A stretch of 64,000 nucleotides of DNA, from NCBI RefSeq assembly GCF_900460345.1, contig NZ_UHHW01000002.1:1612001-1676000 (forward strand), given 5' to 3'. Positions 27,502-37,118 of the stretch are shown in pieces. Below the pieces are notes generated by a model. The model was not told the DNA's origin. It saw only the letters and a list, made by a program, of their open reading frames with translations, and made no database searches. The first letter of the stretch is position 1, and each line of letters begins with the position of its first letter. The stretch is from Trueperella pyogenes. GTDB lineage: Bacteria > Actinomycetota > Actinomycetes > Actinomycetales > Actinomycetaceae. A program made the translations under genes and the position numbers.

Positions 27502-28178
27502 TAATTCTCACCCTCAGCTTTCGAGGTGGCGCGGGCAGTGGCAAGCGACGGGTCGTCGGGCCGGTTTTCCTTGACCCAGTCGATTTGCGCCTGTGTCGGG
27601 CCGGTGATGGCGGCCTGGTAGTAGTCGGCGTCGGTCGTCCCCTCCACCATCGGATGCGGCGGGTTGAGCATACCTTTAGCGAGGGGAACGAGAATCTGGT
27701 GCTTTTCGTAAATCATGTCCTCGCGGGTGGGACCGGCGATCTCATAGTCGTTGGACATGGTAAGGGCGCGAGTGGGGCAGGCCTGAATGCAGTATGCGCA
27801 AAAGATGCAACGCAGATAGTTAATCTGGTACACGCGGCCGTAGCGCTCCCCCGGAGAATACTGTGCGCCTGGGGAATTCGGCGCAGCCTCGACGTAGATC
27901 GCGTCTGCGGGGCACGCCCACGCGCACAGCTCACAACCGATGCACTTTTCGAGCCCATCCGCGTAGCGGTTGAGCTTGTGCAGGCCATGGTAGCGCGGGC
28001 GGGTGGGCACCTTTTTGAACGGGTATTCTTCGGTCACGGTCGGCCGGAAGATCGTCGAGAAGGTCACGCCGAATCCGGCAACCGGTGCGAAGAAATTGCC
28101 CACCGGGCCTTTCTTCGTGGGGCTATAGAGTGCAGGATCAGGCTGCTCGAAACGTGGTGCGTTGGTTTCTTCAGACAT
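27501..28178 (-). CDS. nuoI: NADH-quinone oxidoreductase subunit I
   Basis: A 225-residue subunit of the peripheral arm that carries clusters N6a and N6b. Two 4Fe-4S motifs are [12 protein letters not shown] and [12 protein letters not shown]. It passes electrons from NuoG to the N2 cluster of NuoB. It sits directly after nuoH with no gap. Confidence 0.97.
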   Translation of the reverse strand: MSEETNAPRFEQPDPALYSPTKKGPVGNFFAPVAGFGVTFSTIFRPTVTEEYPFKKVPTRPRYHGLHKLNRYADGLEKCIGCELCAWACPADAIYVEAAPNSPGAQYSPGERYGRVYQINYLRCIFCAYCIQACPTRALTMSNDYEIAGPTREDMIYEKHQILVPLAKGMLNPPHPMVEGTTDADYYQAAITGPTQAQIDWVKENRPDDPSLATARATSKAEGEN

Positions 28179-29504
28179 TTAGGCCTCCTCAATAGTCTGC
28201 GTGTTAGCCGCTGAACGGCTACGCGCACGCGGCGACGGCGGCAGGTGCTGGCCCGGAAGCGGCGGCACCGGGTAGCCGTTTTCGAAGCCGTCGAACTCCT
28301 CAGACTCACGCTCGTCGATGATCTCCTGCTGCGTCTTCTTCACGGTGTCGTCGCCGAACGCCCAGATGAGCAGGATGAGGGAGTAGCCGACGCCGAGAAT
28401 GACGAGGACGGGCACCATGTTGATCCTGACCACCATGTTAATGCCCACAACAGCCATGACAATGGTCAACCACCCGAGGGCGGCGGGGATGAGTCCCTTC
28501 CAGCCCAGGTGCATGAACTGGTCGTAGCGGAAGCGCAGCAGCGTGCCACGCACCCACACGAAGATGGCCATGAATATCCACAGCTTAGCGACGAACACGA
28601 GCACTGGGAACCAGCCCACGTTCGGGTTACCGCCCCACAGGCTGAATATCCAGGTCAGGATCGGCCCGGAACGGTAGCCGCCGAAGAACAGGGTGGTGGC
28701 CAGCATCGACATGTTGAGCATGTTGACGTACTCGGCCAGGTAATACCAGCCAAACTTCATCGATGAATACTCAAGATGCGGGCCGGCGACGATCTCACCC
28801 TCGGCTTCGGGCAGGTCGAAGGGCAGGCGATTAGTGCCGCCGAACATCGTCACGAAAAAGATCATGAAGGCGGGCAGCAAAAGCACGACGTTCCACAGAT
28901 CCGTCTGGGCGTTAACGATGCCGGAGGTGGACATGGTGGCGGCCGTGATAAAGACGGTCACCAGCGACAGACCTTGGGCCAGTTCGTAGGAGATCATCTG
29001 AGTGGCTGCGCGCACTGATCCGTACAGCGGCAGGGTGGATTTAGCAGACCAGCCACCGAGCACCATACCGTACTCGCCCAAGGCAGCGGCGGCCAGGACG
29101 AAAAGCATCGCCACCGGGGAATCAGCGAGCTGAATCGGCGTGTAGATGCCGAATATCGACACGTTCGGCCCCACCGGGATAACCGCCATCACCAAGAAAG
29201 AGCACAGTGCGGAGATCGCCGGCGCGATCGCGTAGATGACCTTGTCGGCGCCTGCGAGCCAGAAGTCTTCCTTGAGGATGAGCTTAATTGCGTCCGGGAA
29301 GGACTGGCCCAGGCCGAGTGGGCCGACCGTGTTCGGGCCGAGACGATTTTGCATACGCGCGATGAGACGCCGTTCGAACCAGAGCGCGAAAATCACGGAG
29401 AAGATGAGGAACAAGACGACGGCAATTGCCTTGATCACCCAGATCCACCATGTGTCTTGCGAGAAGTCAGCCGCGACTCCCCCGACGGTAAAAATCGGAT
29501 TCAC
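28179..29504 (-). CDS. nuoH: NADH-quinone oxidoreductase subunit H
   Basis: A 441-residue membrane subunit forming the quinone-site base of complex I. Motifs are ALWFERRLIARMQNRLGPN, FDLPEAEGEIVAG and FVWVRGTLLRFRYDQFMHLG. I placed the start at GTG 29504, which overlaps the nuoG stop (GTGA) and has GGAGG upstream; a longer in-frame start at 29594 would add an Arg-rich segment foreign to the family. The C terminus has a charged extension past the last helix. Confidence 0.96.
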   Translation of the reverse strand: MNPIFTVGGVAADFSQDTWWIWVIKAIAVVLFLIFSVIFALWFERRLIARMQNRLGPNTVGPLGLGQSFPDAIKLILKEDFWLAGADKVIYAIAPAISALCSFLVMAVIPVGPNVSIFGIYTPIQLADSPVAMLFVLAAAALGEYGMVLGGWSAKSTLPLYGSVRAATQMISYELAQGLSLVTVFITAATMSTSGIVNAQTDLWNVVLLLPAFMIFFVTMFGGTNRLPFDLPEAEGEIVAGPHLEYSSMKFGWYYLAEYVNMLNMSMLATTLFFGGYRSGPILTWIFSLWGGNPNVGWFPVLVFVAKLWIFMAIFVWVRGTLLRFRYDQFMHLGWKGLIPAALGWLTIVMAVVGINMVVRINMVPVLVILGVGYSLILLIWAFGDDTVKKTQQEIIDERESEEFDGFENGYPVPPLPGQHLPPSPRARSRSAANTQTIEEA

Positions 29505-32071
29505 TTCGTTACCTCCGTTGAGATTGCGACGACATCGCCTGCGCGGCAACCGATCGACGCGATTTGGCAACCGACGGAATTCTGCGGAACCCACACGACG
29601 GCGTCGGGCATGTCCACGACAACGACGTCGAGGGCGAGTGAGCCGCCGGGGCCGGTGATAGTCACGCGCGTGGTGATGCCGGCCTTCTCGGCGGTTGCAG
29701 CGCTCATGACCGCGACGGGCTTGCGCGCCGTCTTAGCCAGGTGCGGTTCGCCAGACTGGAGTGCACCTGCATCGATCATCTGCTTCCACGAGGCGAGCAC
29801 GGCCTGGCCGGAGCCAACCGTGGGCGCAGGAGCCGAGGCTTCATTCGGCAGTTCGCCGCGCGCTCCGTCCCAGTGGCGCAGTTCGGCCATTTCCTCGACG
29901 GCCTCCTTGAGGGTCTCGAGCCCCAGGTTCACGCCCATCTCGGCGGCCAGTTCGCTCAGGACGCGACGGTCGGCGAGCTGCTTGGAGACGATCGTCTGCC
30001 CAAAGGGCCGCAGGCGGCCTTCCCAGTTGACGAAGGTGCCACCCTTCTCGGCCGTCGGCGCGACGGGGAGAACGACGTCGGCAAGCTCGGTCGTCGTGGT
30101 GTGGCGGACCTCGAGTTGGACGACAAAGACGTTTCGCAGCGCCTCGGCGGCGCCAACGGGCAGGTCAGCGAGTTCGACGCCGGCCAGGACGAGGGCGCCA
30201 AGCTGACCTTCCTTGGCCGCTGCAAGCATCTGCTCGGTACTGCGACCGGGGGTCTGCGGCAGTGAATCCACGCCCCAGACGGCAGCGGTGTCGATGCGGG
30301 CGGCGGCGTCGGACACGAGGCGGCCGCCGGGAAGGAGGTTGCCCAGCGCGCCAGCTTCAACGGCGCCGCGATCGCCCGCCCGGCGTGGGATCCAGGCCAG
30401 CCGCGCACCCGTGCGCGCGGCGAGGCGGACGGCGGCGGATAGTGCTCCCGGCGTGTCCGCCGCACGCTCACCCACGAGGATGACCGAGCCGGCCTTGGAA
30501 AGATCCGCGAAGGTCGCACCGAAAAGACCGGCGCCACCTGCGGCGACGGCGTCGAGAACCTCGGCCTCCGTGCCGGGTACAGCGGGCAGGAGACGGGCCT
30601 TCATCTTGGCCGTGCCGAGCGTGCCGTAGGCGGAGATGACAGTGACGGAGGTCGACTTAGCCAGCACCCCCTTGCGCAGGCGCAGGAAGACGGCGCCAAT
30701 CTCGTCTTCGGCCTCGAGGCCCACGGTGAGGACGTGCCCGGCGCGCTCGATATCGGCGTAGGTAACGCCGAGCTCGGAGCCAGCTACGCAGGCCGCGAGG
30801 AACTGATCCTCCTCGGTGCTAGCGCGGCGGGTGCGGAAATCGATGTCGTTCGTGCCCAGCGCCACGCGGGCGAACTTCGCATACGCGTAGGCATCCTCGA
30901 GGGGCAGGCGGCCGCCAGTGATGACGCCGACCCCCTTCGCCTTCGCGGCATTCAGGCCGTCGGCGGCGGTCTGCAGCGCCTCGAACCAGGAGATCGGTCC
31001 CTCCTCACCGGCGATGCGCGGGCTGGTCAGGCGATCCGGCCCGTTCTGCCAACGGAAAGCAAAGCGATCCTTGTCCGTGATCCACGCTTCGTTGACGTCC
31101 ATATCCTCTTGCGCCATGCGGCGGACCACAGTACCGCGGCGATAATCGACGCGGATGGCCGAGCCAGAGGCGTCGTGCTCGGTGATTGAGGGAACGGAGA
31201 CGAGGTCAAAAGGCCGTGCCCGGAAGCGATAGGCGGCCGAGGTCAGCGCACCCACCGGACAAATCTGAATGACATTGCCCGAGAAATAGGACGAGAACGG
31301 CTTACCCGTCACGTCCATCTCAGCGGCTTCAACCGGGCCTGCGGAGAAACCTACCTCGCTGCCGCCTTGCCCATCTGGGCCCGAAAAAGCGTTGGCGACA
31401 ACCTGCGCGTCGCCACCGAAGTCCAGCACCGACGCGTCGAAATTGCCGATTTGCGACCCGTGCAGGCCGTGGACCGCACGCCCGGCCGAGCCACCGCCGC
31501 GGCCGTGCAGCTGGATGAAAGCATCTCCCGCGATCTGCGTGGAAAAGCGCGTGCAGCGCTGGCACAATATACACCGATCGCGGTCGAGGAGAATCTGGGA
31601 GGAAACAGAGATCGGCTTGGGATAGGTGCGCTTAACGTCGACGAAACGCGACGTCGCCCGCCCGTCGGTCATCGCCTGATTCTGCAGGGGGCACTCGCCG
31701 CCCTTGTCACAGACTGGGCAATCCATCGGGTGGTTGATGAGCAAGAACTCCATGACTCCGTGCTGGGCCTTCTCGGCGACCGCCGACGACGCAGCCGTGT
31801 AGACCTCCATATTCGGCGACACGGTGACTGCGCACGCAGGCTGCGGCTTGGGCATCTTCGCGACGACGCCGTCGCGATTCGGAGACGCGACCTCCACCAG
31901 GCACTGGCGGCAGGCGGCCGCCGGAGCGAGCAGCGGGTGGTCGCAAAAGCGCGGAATGTGCACGCCGATCTTCTCAGCGGCGCGGATAATCAACGTCCCT
32001 TTGGGAACGGAGACCTCCTTGCCGTCAACCTTGATCGTGACAAGATCGACGGTTGCGTTCGTGGTTGTCAT
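29501..32071 (-). CDS. nuoG: NADH-quinone oxidoreductase subunit G
   Basis: An 856-residue iron-sulfur subunit of the hydrophilic arm. The N-terminal 2Fe-2S domain has CDHPLLAPAAACRQCLVEV. The next cluster region has HPMDCPVCDKGGECPLQNQA, followed by CILCQRCTRFS and a C-terminal molybdopterin-oxidoreductase-like domain that binds no cofactor in complex I. It is coupled to nuoF upstream (4-bp overlap) and nuoH downstream. Confidence 0.97.
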   Translation of the reverse strand: MTTTNATVDLVTIKVDGKEVSVPKGTLIIRAAEKIGVHIPRFCDHPLLAPAAACRQCLVEVASPNRDGVVAKMPKPQPACAVTVSPNMEVYTAASSAVAEKAQHGVMEFLLINHPMDCPVCDKGGECPLQNQAMTDGRATSRFVDVKRTYPKPISVSSQILLDRDRCILCQRCTRFSTQIAGDAFIQLHGRGGGSAGRAVHGLHGSQIGNFDASVLDFGGDAQVVANAFSGPDGQGGSEVGFSAGPVEAAEMDVTGKPFSSYFSGNVIQICPVGALTSAAYRFRARPFDLVSVPSITEHDASGSAIRVDYRRGTVVRRMAQEDMDVNEAWITDKDRFAFRWQNGPDRLTSPRIAGEEGPISWFEALQTAADGLNAAKAKGVGVITGGRLPLEDAYAYAKFARVALGTNDIDFRTRRASTEEDQFLAACVAGSELGVTYADIERAGHVLTVGLEAEDEIGAVFLRLRKGVLAKSTSVTVISAYGTLGTAKMKARLLPAVPGTEAEVLDAVAAGGAGLFGATFADLSKAGSVILVGERAADTPGALSAAVRLAARTGARLAWIPRRAGDRGAVEAGALGNLLPGGRLVSDAAARIDTAAVWGVDSLPQTPGRSTEQMLAAAKEGQLGALVLAGVELADLPVGAAEALRNVFVVQLEVRHTTTTELADVVLPVAPTAEKGGTFVNWEGRLRPFGQTIVSKQLADRRVLSELAAEMGVNLGLETLKEAVEEMAELRHWDGARGELPNEASAPAPTVGSGQAVLASWKQMIDAGALQSGEPHLAKTARKPVAVMSAATAEKAGITTRVTITGPGGSLALDVVVVDMPDAVVWVPQNSVGCQIASIGCRAGDVVAISTEVTK

Positions 32072-33408
32072 TGAACACCTACTTCGCGAAACAGGACGGA
32101 CTTCTCTGCCGGGAAGAGCTCGGCTGCCGGCGTCGTGTAACCAGCTTCAAACTCGGAACGGAACAGGTCGATCGCGGAACGAACCGGGGTGGCCGCGGCG
32201 TCGCCGAGAGCGCAGAAAGACCGGCCGAAAATGTTATCGGCGATCTCGTAGAGGAGCTCAATCTCCCCTTCCCGAGCCTGGCCTGCTTCGAAGCGATGCA
32301 TGAGCTGACGCATCCAGTACGTCCCCTCACGGCACGGGGTGCACTTGCCACAGGATTCGTGCTGGTAGAAGTCGGTCCAACGCGATACCACGCGCACAAC
32401 CGACACCGTCTCATCGAAGACCTGAATGGCACGAGTTGCCAGCATCGAGCCAGATTCGGCCACCTCTTCATACCCGAGTGGCACGTCCAGGTGCGCAGGC
32501 GTGCACAGCGGGGCTGATGAGCCGCCCACGGCGTAAAACTTCAGTTCGTGACCGTCGCGGATGCCACCGGCCATCTCCAGCAGCTCACGCATCGTGATGC
32601 CGAAGGGGGCCTCGTACTGGCCGGGGTACTTCACGTGGCCCGACAGCGAGAAGATGCCGTGTCCACGCGAATTCTTCGTCGTGGCTCCCATCGCCTGGAA
32701 CCAGTCGGCACCGTTGTTGATGATGCCAGGGATCGAGGCGATCGATTCGACGTTGTTCACGACGGTCGGGCGGGCGTAGAGCCCCTCGACGGCCGGGAAC
32801 GGGGGCTTGAGCCGGGGCTGGCCGCGAAATCCTTCTAGGGAGTCCAGCAGCGCGGTCTCCTCGCCACAGATGTAGGCGCCGGCGCCGGCATGGACGGTGA
32901 TGTCCAGATCGTAATCGCCGTTCGGGCCGAGGCCCTTGCCGAGCAGTCCGGCCTCCCTGGCCTCGCGGACGGCGGCAAGCAGACGGCGATACACATGCAC
33001 GACCTCGCCGCGCAAGTAGATGAAACCGTGGTGGCCGCCGATGGCGAGCATACAGATCATCATGCCCTCCACCAGGAGATGCGGATTGGCCATGAGGAAC
33101 GGCATGTCCTTGCAAGTACCCGGCTCGGACTCGTCGGCGTTCACCACGAGATAACGCGGGCCGCCGTCGGGAGCAGGAAGGAAAGACCACTTCAAACCCG
33201 TGGGGAAGCCTGCGCCGCCGCGCCCGCGCAGACCGGAGGCCTTGACGACGTTAGTGATGGCACCGTCTTCCTCGGACATCTGCCAAGCCTTGGCTATCGC
33301 GGTGTAGCCACCGTTAGCCCGGTAGGTTTCAAGCGTCCATGAGCGTTCCTTGTCCCATGCATCGCTGAGAACGGGCGACAAGACACCCGGCTGTGAAAAC
33401 TCGGTCAC
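32068..33408 (-). CDS. nuoF: NADH-quinone oxidoreductase subunit F
   Basis: The 446-residue NADH- and FMN-binding subunit, with a Gly-rich site GLRGRGGAGFPTG, the FMN/NADH segment NADESEPGTCKD, and cluster N3 as CGKCTPCREGTYW plus a later Cys. I used GTG 33408 because it overlaps the nuoE stop (GTGA) and has a GGAGGAG site; a start at 33447 would add 13 residues inside nuoE. Confidence 0.97.
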   Translation of the reverse strand: MTEFSQPGVLSPVLSDAWDKERSWTLETYRANGGYTAIAKAWQMSEEDGAITNVVKASGLRGRGGAGFPTGLKWSFLPAPDGGPRYLVVNADESEPGTCKDMPFLMANPHLLVEGMMICMLAIGGHHGFIYLRGEVVHVYRRLLAAVREAREAGLLGKGLGPNGDYDLDITVHAGAGAYICGEETALLDSLEGFRGQPRLKPPFPAVEGLYARPTVVNNVESIASIPGIINNGADWFQAMGATTKNSRGHGIFSLSGHVKYPGQYEAPFGITMRELLEMAGGIRDGHELKFYAVGGSSAPLCTPAHLDVPLGYEEVAESGSMLATRAIQVFDETVSVVRVVSRWTDFYQHESCGKCTPCREGTYWMRQLMHRFEAGQAREGEIELLYEIADNIFGRSFCALGDAAATPVRSAIDLFRSEFEAGYTTPAAELFPAEKSVLFREVGVQ

Positions 33409-34088
33409 TTCGTCTCCTCCCCACCTGCGGGCTTCGGCGCGCTCCAACCCTTGTCGCGGGCGATCCTCAGGCCGCGCAAGGAGGCTTCGCCCGCCGCCGG
33501 ACCTTCATCGACGTGGCCGTCTTCAAATCCGGCCAGCACGCGCGATATTTCCTTAAAGGTGTGTACTTTCTCCGCACCTCGGGTCGGGTGGAGGTCCCTA
33601 CCGGCGCGGATGTCGTCAACGATCTGTTTGGCGGAGGCCGGAGTCTGGTTGTCGAAGAACTCCCAGTTGACCATGATGACAGGTGCGTAGTCACAACCAG
33701 CGTTGCATTCGAGCTGTTCGAGGGTGATCTTGCCATCTGCGGTGGTCTGATCGTGCCCGACGCCGACGTAGGAGGAAAGCTCATCCCAAATCGCATCGCC
33801 GCCCATAACGGCGCACAGGGCGTTCGTACACACGCCCACGTTGTATTCACCATTGGGATGACGCCGATACTGCGAGTAGAAGGTCGCCACGGCGGAGACC
33901 TGCGCGCGGGTGAGATCCAGGATATCGGCCACCAACGTGATGCCACGTGGCGAGCAGAACCCATCCTCGGACTGAATGAGATGCAGCAACGGCATGATCG
34001 CCGAACGCGGCTGTGGGTAGCGGGCAACTACCTCTGCGGCGTCGGCGCGCAGACGCGCCTCAACTTCTGGTGTGTAATTCGTAGCCAT
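33405..34088 (-). CDS. nuoE: NADH-quinone oxidoreductase subunit E
   Basis: A 227-residue thioredoxin-like 2Fe-2S subunit (cluster N1a). The ligands lie in GVCTNALC and ECNAGCDYAP. It partners NuoF in the NADH dehydrogenase module. It begins one base inside the end of nuoD. The C-terminal stretch beyond residue 180 is a polar tail. Confidence 0.96.
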   Translation of the reverse strand: MATNYTPEVEARLRADAAEVVARYPQPRSAIMPLLHLIQSEDGFCSPRGITLVADILDLTRAQVSAVATFYSQYRRHPNGEYNVGVCTNALCAVMGGDAIWDELSSYVGVGHDQTTADGKITLEQLECNAGCDYAPVIMVNWEFFDNQTPASAKQIVDDIRAGRDLHPTRGAEKVHTFKEISRVLAGFEDGHVDEGPAAGEASLRGLRIARDKGWSAPKPAGGEETK

Positions 34089-35431
34089 TAGCGATCCACT
34101 CCTCCCATCACGGGATCGACGGCGGCTAGCGCGATGATGAGGTCAGCCAGGAGGCCGCCCTCGGCCATGAGCGCGAGCGACTGGAGGTTGTTGAAGCCTG
34201 GATCACGGAAGTGCGCACGGTAAGGACGTGTGCCGCCATCGGAGACGAGGTGGACACCCATGACGCCCTTCGCATGCTCGACGGTGGCGTAGGCTTGGCC
34301 CGCGGGAACGCGGAATCCTTCCGTGACCAATTTGAAGTGGTGAATGAGCGATTCCATCGACTCGGTCATGATTTCACGCACATGTGCCGGGTCGGTTCCC
34401 TGGCCGTCTTGCGCGATAGAGAGCTGGGCAGGCCAGGCGATCTTCTTGTCACTAATCATCACCGGCTCGCCCGCAGTCTGCTCTAGCTCATCGAGCACCT
34501 GGTAGATGATGCGCAGCGACTGGTAGCACTCTTCGAACTTGACCTTGATGCGGTTGTAGGCGTCGCACTTGTCGGCCACTGGCACGTCGAACTCGTACTT
34601 CTCATATCCGCAGTACGGTTGCGTCTTGCGCAGGTCCCACGGCAGGCCCGCCGCGCGAATGGACGGGCCAGTCATCGACAAAGCCATGAGGGCCGACAGC
34701 GGGGAAACCGCAACGTCGACGTGGCGCTTGAGGAAGATCGGGTTGGCCATCGTCAGATCCTGCATCTCCGAGATCGTGTTGCGCACGCCGGGAAGCAGCT
34801 CACGGATATAGTCAATGCCACCTTCGGGCAAGTCTTCCAGGACTCCGCCGGGACGGATAAATTCGTTGTTCATCCGCAGGCCCGTGATGTCTTCCATGAT
34901 GCGCAACAGATCTTCACGCAGGCGGAAAGTCAGCGTCAGCATCGTCGTCGCACCAAGCTCGTTGCCGCCCGAGCCAATCCCCACGATGTGGGAGTTGATG
35001 CGGGTCAGCTCCATGAGCAGAACGCGAATCGCCTTGGCGCGCTCCGGAATCTGATCCTCGATGCCCAACAGCTTTTCAATCGCCATACAATAGGCGACTT
35101 CCTGGAAGATCGGCGCCACGTAGTCCATGCGGGTGCAAAAGGCGACGCCCTGGGTCCACGTCCGGTATTCCATGTTCTTCTCGATACCGGTGTGGAGGAA
35201 TCCCGTGGCGGCACGCACCTCGTTTACCCGCTCGCCATCGAGTTCTACCTGCACGCGCAAGACGCCGTGGGTGGAGGGGTGAACCGGACCGAGATTGACG
35301 ACGATGTGCTCTTCGCCGAGCTCTTCAGCATCTTTGGCAATATCGCCCCAGTCACCGCCAACGGCTTCGTAGATCTTGGCGTCTTCCATCGACTCTTCGG
35401 TGGCTGCGCCGGTCGCATGTGGCATCTTCAT
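34088..35431 (-). CDS. nuoD: NADH-quinone oxidoreductase subunit D
   Basis: The 447-residue 49-kDa-type subunit that lines the quinone pocket. Motifs include NLGPVHPSTHGVLR (quinone-site His), YVAPIFQEVAYC and TGPSIRAAGLPWDLRK. It is separate from nuoC here rather than fused. Junctions with nuoC and nuoE overlap by one base. Confidence 0.97.
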   Translation of the reverse strand: MKMPHATGAATEESMEDAKIYEAVGGDWGDIAKDAEELGEEHIVVNLGPVHPSTHGVLRVQVELDGERVNEVRAATGFLHTGIEKNMEYRTWTQGVAFCTRMDYVAPIFQEVAYCMAIEKLLGIEDQIPERAKAIRVLLMELTRINSHIVGIGSGGNELGATTMLTLTFRLREDLLRIMEDITGLRMNNEFIRPGGVLEDLPEGGIDYIRELLPGVRNTISEMQDLTMANPIFLKRHVDVAVSPLSALMALSMTGPSIRAAGLPWDLRKTQPYCGYEKYEFDVPVADKCDAYNRIKVKFEECYQSLRIIYQVLDELEQTAGEPVMISDKKIAWPAQLSIAQDGQGTDPAHVREIMTESMESLIHHFKLVTEGFRVPAGQAYATVEHAKGVMGVHLVSDGGTRPYRAHFRDPGFNNLQSLALMAEGGLLADLIIALAAVDPVMGGVDR

Positions 35432-36111
35432 TAGTTGTACTCCCTGCGTGTATCCGGTGGCGGAATAACTGCACCCTTATATTCAACCGGGATGCCGCCC
35501 AGCGGGTAGTCCTTGCGCTGGGGATGGCCGACCCAGTCGTCAGGCATGACCGAGCGAGTCAGCCCTGGATGACCGTCGAAGATGATGCCCATGAGGTCGA
35601 ACGCTTCCCGCTCCGGCCAGTCGTCGCCCGGGTAGACCGAACACAGCGACGGCATGTGTGGATCGTCTTCGGGGCAGGTGACCTCGAGGGCGATCATGCG
35701 GTTGTGGGTGATGGAGAACAGCGGAATGTAGGCATGCAGCTCGCGGCCCTTATCCATCGGGTAGTGGACAGCGGAGACTCCCAAGCACATCTCGAAGCGC
35801 AGATCCTGATCGTCGCGCAGGTAGCGCGCCACGTCGAGGAGGCGCTCCCGCTTGACGAAAATGACCAGCTGGCCACGATCAACGCAAACCTTGTCAATAA
35901 CATCTTGTTCGGCAAAACCGTCGGCCTGCGCAAGCTCGATGATAATGTCCACAACCTCGTCAAACCAGCCGCCGTACGGCCGCTGGCTCGCAGGTGCGAT
36001 AACGCTGATTTCCTCGTTGCCGGTAAAGCCGGTGGTGTCGCCCGTATCGGTGACGCCCCACATCCCCTTACGCTTGGCGACGACGGACGCGTCAGTTAAC
36101 TTCTCACTCAC
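35431..36111 (-). CDS. nuoC: NADH-quinone oxidoreductase subunit C
   Basis: A 226-residue 30-kDa-type subunit. Key segments are [13 protein letters not shown] and the conserved C-terminal [19 protein letters not shown] followed by YPLGG. It overlaps nuoB by 4 bp. Confidence 0.96.
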   Translation of the reverse strand: MSEKLTDASVVAKRKGMWGVTDTGDTTGFTGNEEISVIAPASQRPYGGWFDEVVDIIIELAQADGFAEQDVIDKVCVDRGQLVIFVKRERLLDVARYLRDDQDLRFEMCLGVSAVHYPMDKGRELHAYIPLFSITHNRMIALEVTCPEDDPHMPSLCSVYPGDDWPEREAFDLMGIIFDGHPGLTRSVMPDDWVGHPQRKDYPLGGIPVEYKGAVIPPPDTRREYN

Positions 36112-36662
36112 GCCAACAACCCCTTCTTGTCTTCAACGGGAATCGCGGCAAGCGCGGCCGCTTCGGCCTTGCGCGCGATCTCCTTGCGATGCTCTCCCAA
36201 GGGACGCCCCTCCACGTGGTGCTTACGCAACTCGAAGATGGCGTTGATGAGCATCTCGGGGCGTGGCGGGCAACCAGGCAGGTAGATATCCACGGGCACA
36301 AGGTGGTCAATGCCCTGAAGGATGGCGTAATTATTGAACATGCCACCGGAGGAGGCGCATACCCCCATAGAGATGACCCACTTAGGGTCGGCGAGTTCGT
36401 CGTAAATGTTGCGCACGACCGGGGCCATCTTCTGGCTCACGCGCCCGGAGACCATCATGAGATCGGCGTGGCGCGGCGAGGCGCGAAACACCTCCATGCC
36501 GATGCGTGAGGCATCAAAGCGGGTGGCGCCGAAGGCCATCATCTCGATTGCACAGCAGGCCAAACCCATCGTGACCGGCCACAGCGAACGAGCCTGCGCC
36601 CAACCGCCAACCGCCTCGATACCCGTGAGAAGCTTTCCAGACGCTTTCTCTTCAATTCCCAT
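36108..36662 (-). CDS. nuoB: NADH-quinone oxidoreductase subunit B
   Basis: A 184-residue subunit carrying the N2 4Fe-4S cluster that reduces quinone. The vicinal cysteines are in [11 protein letters not shown], with later ligands in MGVCASSGG and [10 protein letters not shown]. It lies 5 bp from nuoA. Confidence 0.97.
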   Translation of the reverse strand: MGIEEKASGKLLTGIEAVGGWAQARSLWPVTMGLACCAIEMMAFGATRFDASRIGMEVFRASPRHADLMMVSGRVSQKMAPVVRNIYDELADPKWVISMGVCASSGGMFNNYAILQGIDHLVPVDIYLPGCPPRPEMLINAIFELRKHHVEGRPLGEHRKEIARKAEAAALAAIPVEDKKGLLA

Positions 36663-36667
36663 TTATT

Positions 36668-37027
36668 TCACTCCCATTCCAATCCGCCACGGCGCCATTC
36701 GTATATGAACGGGACGGTAATGAGGAACACAAAGATTGCAATCGAAATGACGCCCACTACACCGAGGTAACCGGCCGAGACCGCCCACGGGTAAAGAAAA
36801 ACCACCTCAATGTCGAAAATGATGAAAGTCATGGCCGTCAGGAAGTACTTGATCGGGAAGCGACCCTCGTGGCCGGCATTCGGGGTAGCCTCAAGGCCGC
36901 ACTCGTAGTTGGCGACCTTGACACGGTTGTGCCGCGTGGGACCAATAATGGCCGATACCAAAAGACCGGCTACGGCGACCACGCCAGCGGCGATGATCAT
37001 GACTAAGAGTGGAACATACGAATACAT
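36668..37027 (-). CDS. nuoA: NADH-quinone oxidoreductase subunit A
   Basis: A 119-residue, three-helix membrane subunit. It has the loop NYECGLEATPNAGHEG and FIIFDIEVVFLYPWAV. It is the first nuo gene; GGAGG lies just before its ATG. The 91-bp gap to the upstream menJ-like gene contains an inverted repeat, so nuo could have its own control. Confidence 0.96.
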   Translation of the reverse strand: MYSYVPLLVMIIAAGVVAVAGLLVSAIIGPTRHNRVKVANYECGLEATPNAGHEGRFPIKYFLTAMTFIIFDIEVVFLYPWAVSAGYLGVVGVISIAIFVFLITVPFIYEWRRGGLEWE

Positions 37028-37056
37028 CAGTCCTCCACATGTTCTTTCATCATCGA

Positions 37057-37092
37057 AAGGTGAGCGCGCACAGGCACACTATTTCTCACCTT
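37057..37092 (-). promoter_or_regulatory. Inverted repeat in the menJ-nuoA gap
   Basis: AAGGTGAG at 37057-37064 and CTCACCTT at 37085-37092 are exact complements around a 20-base loop. There is no T-run on the minus strand, so an operator or attenuating hairpin before nuoA is as likely as a terminator. Confidence 0.4.
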
Positions 37093-37118
37093 ACAGGTTT
37101 GTGCAGAAAAAATACGGC